A stretch of DNA of 64,000 nucleotides, from NCBI RefSeq assembly GCF_963675635.1, contig NZ_OY776488.1, positions 3,244,001-3,308,000 on the forward strand, given 5' to 3'. The notes beneath the pieces are model-generated. The model did not search any database. It was not told the DNA's origin and worked only from the letters and a program-made list of their open reading frames with translations. Positions 62,334 to 64,000 of the stretch are shown here, in pieces (the stretch's first letter is position 1; each line of letters opens with the position of its first letter). Made by a program: the position numbers and the translations under genes. This DNA comes from an uncultured Pseudodesulfovibrio sp. (lineage in GTDB: Bacteria; Desulfobacterota; Desulfovibrionia; Desulfovibrionales; Desulfovibrionaceae).

Positions 62334-64000
62334 ATGGCTTTAGGAAAATATACCCCGGAAGCTATCGAGAAGAAGTGGCAGGATATCTGGAAAGAGTCCG
62401 GTTGCTTCGAAGTCGAAACAGATCCAGGTAAGCCGAAGTATTATGTGCTGGAGATGTTTCCATATCCGTCCGGCAAGATTCACATGGGTCATGTGCGCAA
62501 CTACTCCATCGGTGATGTGGTCGCACGCTTCAAGACCATGCAGGGTTTCAACGTGCTGCACCCCATGGGGTGGGACGCGTTTGGTCTGCCTGCCGAGAAT
62601 GCGGCCATCAAGAACGAGACCCATCCGGCCGAGTGGACGTATCAGAATATCAGCGAGATGCGCGAGCAATTGCAGCGGCTTGGGTATTCCTATGACTGGC
62701 GTCGTGAAATTGCGACCTGTCGTCCTGAGTATTACAAGTGGGAACAGAAGTTCTTTCTCAAGTTTCTGGAAAAGGGCCTTGCCTATCGCAAGGATTCTCC
62801 CCAGAACTGGTGCCCGACCTGTAACACCGTGCTCGCCAACGAGCAGGTGGAAGAAGGTCTGTGCTGGCGATGTGATTCCGAAGTCGAACAGAAAGACATG
62901 GAACAGTGGTTCCTGCGCATCACCGACTACGCCGACGAGCTGTTGAAAGACCTTGAAGGTCTTGAGAAGGGCTGGCCCGAACGCGTGTTGACAATGCAGC
63001 GCAACTGGATCGGCAAATCCTATGGTGCCGAGTTGACCTTTCAGGTCAAGGATATGGCTGAAACCATCGACGTGTTCACCACTCGCCCTGACACCCTGTT
63101 CGGTGCAACCTTCATGTCTGTGGCTGCCGAGCATCCATTGGTTGAGACGCTTATCGCCGATGCCGAAAACAAGGCTGAGATCGAGGCCTTCGTCAACAAT
63201 ATCCGCAATATGGACCGCATCAAGCGCGGTGCCGACGATCTGGAAAAAGAAGGTATTTTCACAGGTAAATACTGTGTGAACCCGGTCACGGGCAAAGATA
63301 TCCCCATCTTCATCGCCAACTTCGTGCTCATGGGCTACGGAACTGGTGCTGTCATGGCGGTTCCTGCTCACGATCAGCGCGATTTCGAGTTTGCCACCAA
63401 ATACGGTTTGGCCATGCAGGCGGTTATCAATCCGCCGGAACTGCATGACAAGGGCGAAGTCCTGAACGCTGCCGATCTTGAAGCCGCTTACACCGACCCG
63501 GGATTCCTGATCAACTCCGGCGACTTCGACGGCATGCCCAATGAGGCTGCCAAGAAAGCCGTGGTCGAGCATCTGGACGAGTCCGGCAAGGGCAAGATGG
63601 CGGTCAATTACCGCCTGCGTGACTGGAACGTTTCGCGTCAGCGTTTCTGGGGTGCTCCCATCCCGGTCATCTACTGCGAAGATTGTGGTGCGGTGCCTGT
63701 CCCCGAGGACCAGTTGCCCGTGCTGTTGCCGGAAAACGCACAGGTGCGCAAGGACGGCAAGTCCCCGCTGCCCACCATGGAAGAGTTCGTGAACTGCGAA
63801 TGTCCCAAGTGCGGCAAGGCTGCCCGTCGCGAGACCGATACGTTTGATACATTCTTCGAATCTTCCTGGTATTACATGCGCTATTGCGACCCGCGCAATG
63901 ACGAGGAAGCACTTGGTTCCGAACATCTGGATTACTGGATGAACGTGGACCAGTACATCGGCGGCATCGAGCATGCCATTTTGCATCTGCTCTATTCCCG
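62334..64000 (+). CDS. leuS: Leucyl-tRNA synthetase, 5' part (runs off the window)
   Basis: Class Ia synthetase, start [24 protein letters not shown]-type motif HMGH at 50-53, [10 protein letters not shown] and the CP1 editing domain ([12 protein letters not shown]). The frame stays open to the window edge (about 555 residues seen), so the KMSKS region is not included. It follows nusB by 26 bases and is the last gene of the operon. The plus-strand frame crosses the end, so the stop is not visible. Confidence 0.96.
   Translation, partial: MALGKYTPEAIEKKWQDIWKESGCFEVETDPGKPKYYVLEMFPYPSGKIHMGHVRNYSIGDVVARFKTMQGFNVLHPMGWDAFGLPAENAAIKNETHPAEWTYQNISEMREQLQRLGYSYDWRREIATCRPEYYKWEQKFFLKFLEKGLAYRKDSPQNWCPTCNTVLANEQVEEGLCWRCDSEVEQKDMEQWFLRITDYADELLKDLEGLEKGWPERVLTMQRNWIGKSYGAELTFQVKDMAETIDVFTTRPDTLFGATFMSVAAEHPLVETLIADAENKAEIEAFVNNIRNMDRIKRGADDLEKEGIFTGKYCVNPVTGKDIPIFIANFVLMGYGTGAVMAVPAHDQRDFEFATKYGLAMQAVINPPELHDKGEVLNAADLEAAYTDPGFLINSGDFDGMPNEAAKKAVVEHLDESGKGKMAVNYRLRDWNVSRQRFWGAPIPVIYCEDCGAVPVPEDQLPVLLPENAQVRKDGKSPLPTMEEFVNCECPKCGKAARRETDTFDTFFESSWYYMRYCDPRNDEEALGSEHLDYWMNVDQYIGGIEHAILHLLYS

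Noticed and set aside
62340..63986. 548-codon open frame opposite leuS
   Set aside because: Antisense shadow of a clear leucyl-tRNA synthetase.

Overview
The window looks like a chromosomal stretch from a sulfate-reducing bacterium of the Desulfovibrionaceae (Desulfovibrio/Pseudodesulfovibrio-like). This is inferred from gene content: a HesB-type selenoprotein, the carboxy(nor)spermidine polyamine route, a Liv-type ABC operon carrying acyl-CoA synthetases, an archaeal-style glycogen operon with a GT3-GT35 fusion, and overall moderate-to-high GC. No dsr, apr or rRNA gene is present, so the assignment is not proven. I saw no tRNA, rRNA, CRISPR array or insertion sequence.

Layout. 1-1.9 kb: an AT-rich island with a HEPN-fold protein and a DUF262 protein (candidate defence or toxin-antitoxin pair), flanked by related REP-like inverted repeats. 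2.0-4.9 kb: lepA and lepB. 4.9-5.7 kb: a MerR regulator and a carboxymuconolactone decarboxylase-like protein behind a MerR-type promoter with a 19-bp spacer. 5.9-10.2 kb: a CobD-CobQ fusion and a membrane diguanylate cyclase. 10.5-19.9 kb: a CBS-ACT protein, a complete Liv-type importer (G, H, M, K, F), an AMP-binding acyl-CoA synthetase and a phenylacetate-CoA-ligase-like enzyme, probably for uptake and CoA activation of an organic or aromatic acid. 20-23.3 kb: an oxidative-stress and Fe-S group of HesB/IscA, catalase, a PerR-type regulator, and a second HesB whose key cysteine codon is an in-frame UGA (selenocysteine). A near-perfect 45-bp palindrome sits over the catalase promoter.

23.3-29 kb: pyrR, a shikimate-kinase-like protein, a YkgJ protein, a small exported metal-binding protein, an unknown protein, a methyltransferase, a WcbI-like protein and cobT. 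29.2-33.5 kb: an unusual group encoding a GNAT-RLAN-ATP-grasp fusion, a SET-domain protein and, convergently, a GNAT-nitrilase fusion. This may make or modify a peptide or amide and is the least explained part of the window. 34.1-39.4 kb: a four-gene polyamine operon (speA, carboxynorspermidine dehydrogenase-like, decarboxylase, ureohydrolase).

39.6-48.3 kb: a glycogen operon (debranching enzyme, GT4, GH57, GT3-GT35 fusion). 48.3-52.4 kb: a 65-residue unknown protein, hemC, fmdB and two paralogous TPR proteins. 52.5-57.6 kb (minus strand): lon, then an lptE-holA-radC-acyP operon. 58.2-64 kb: a GT2-type glycosyltransferase with a CsrA-like leader, a second diguanylate cyclase, then ribBA-ribH-nusB-leuS (leuS runs off the end).

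Many long open frames opposite lepA, lon, leuS and others are codon-bias shadows and were left out.
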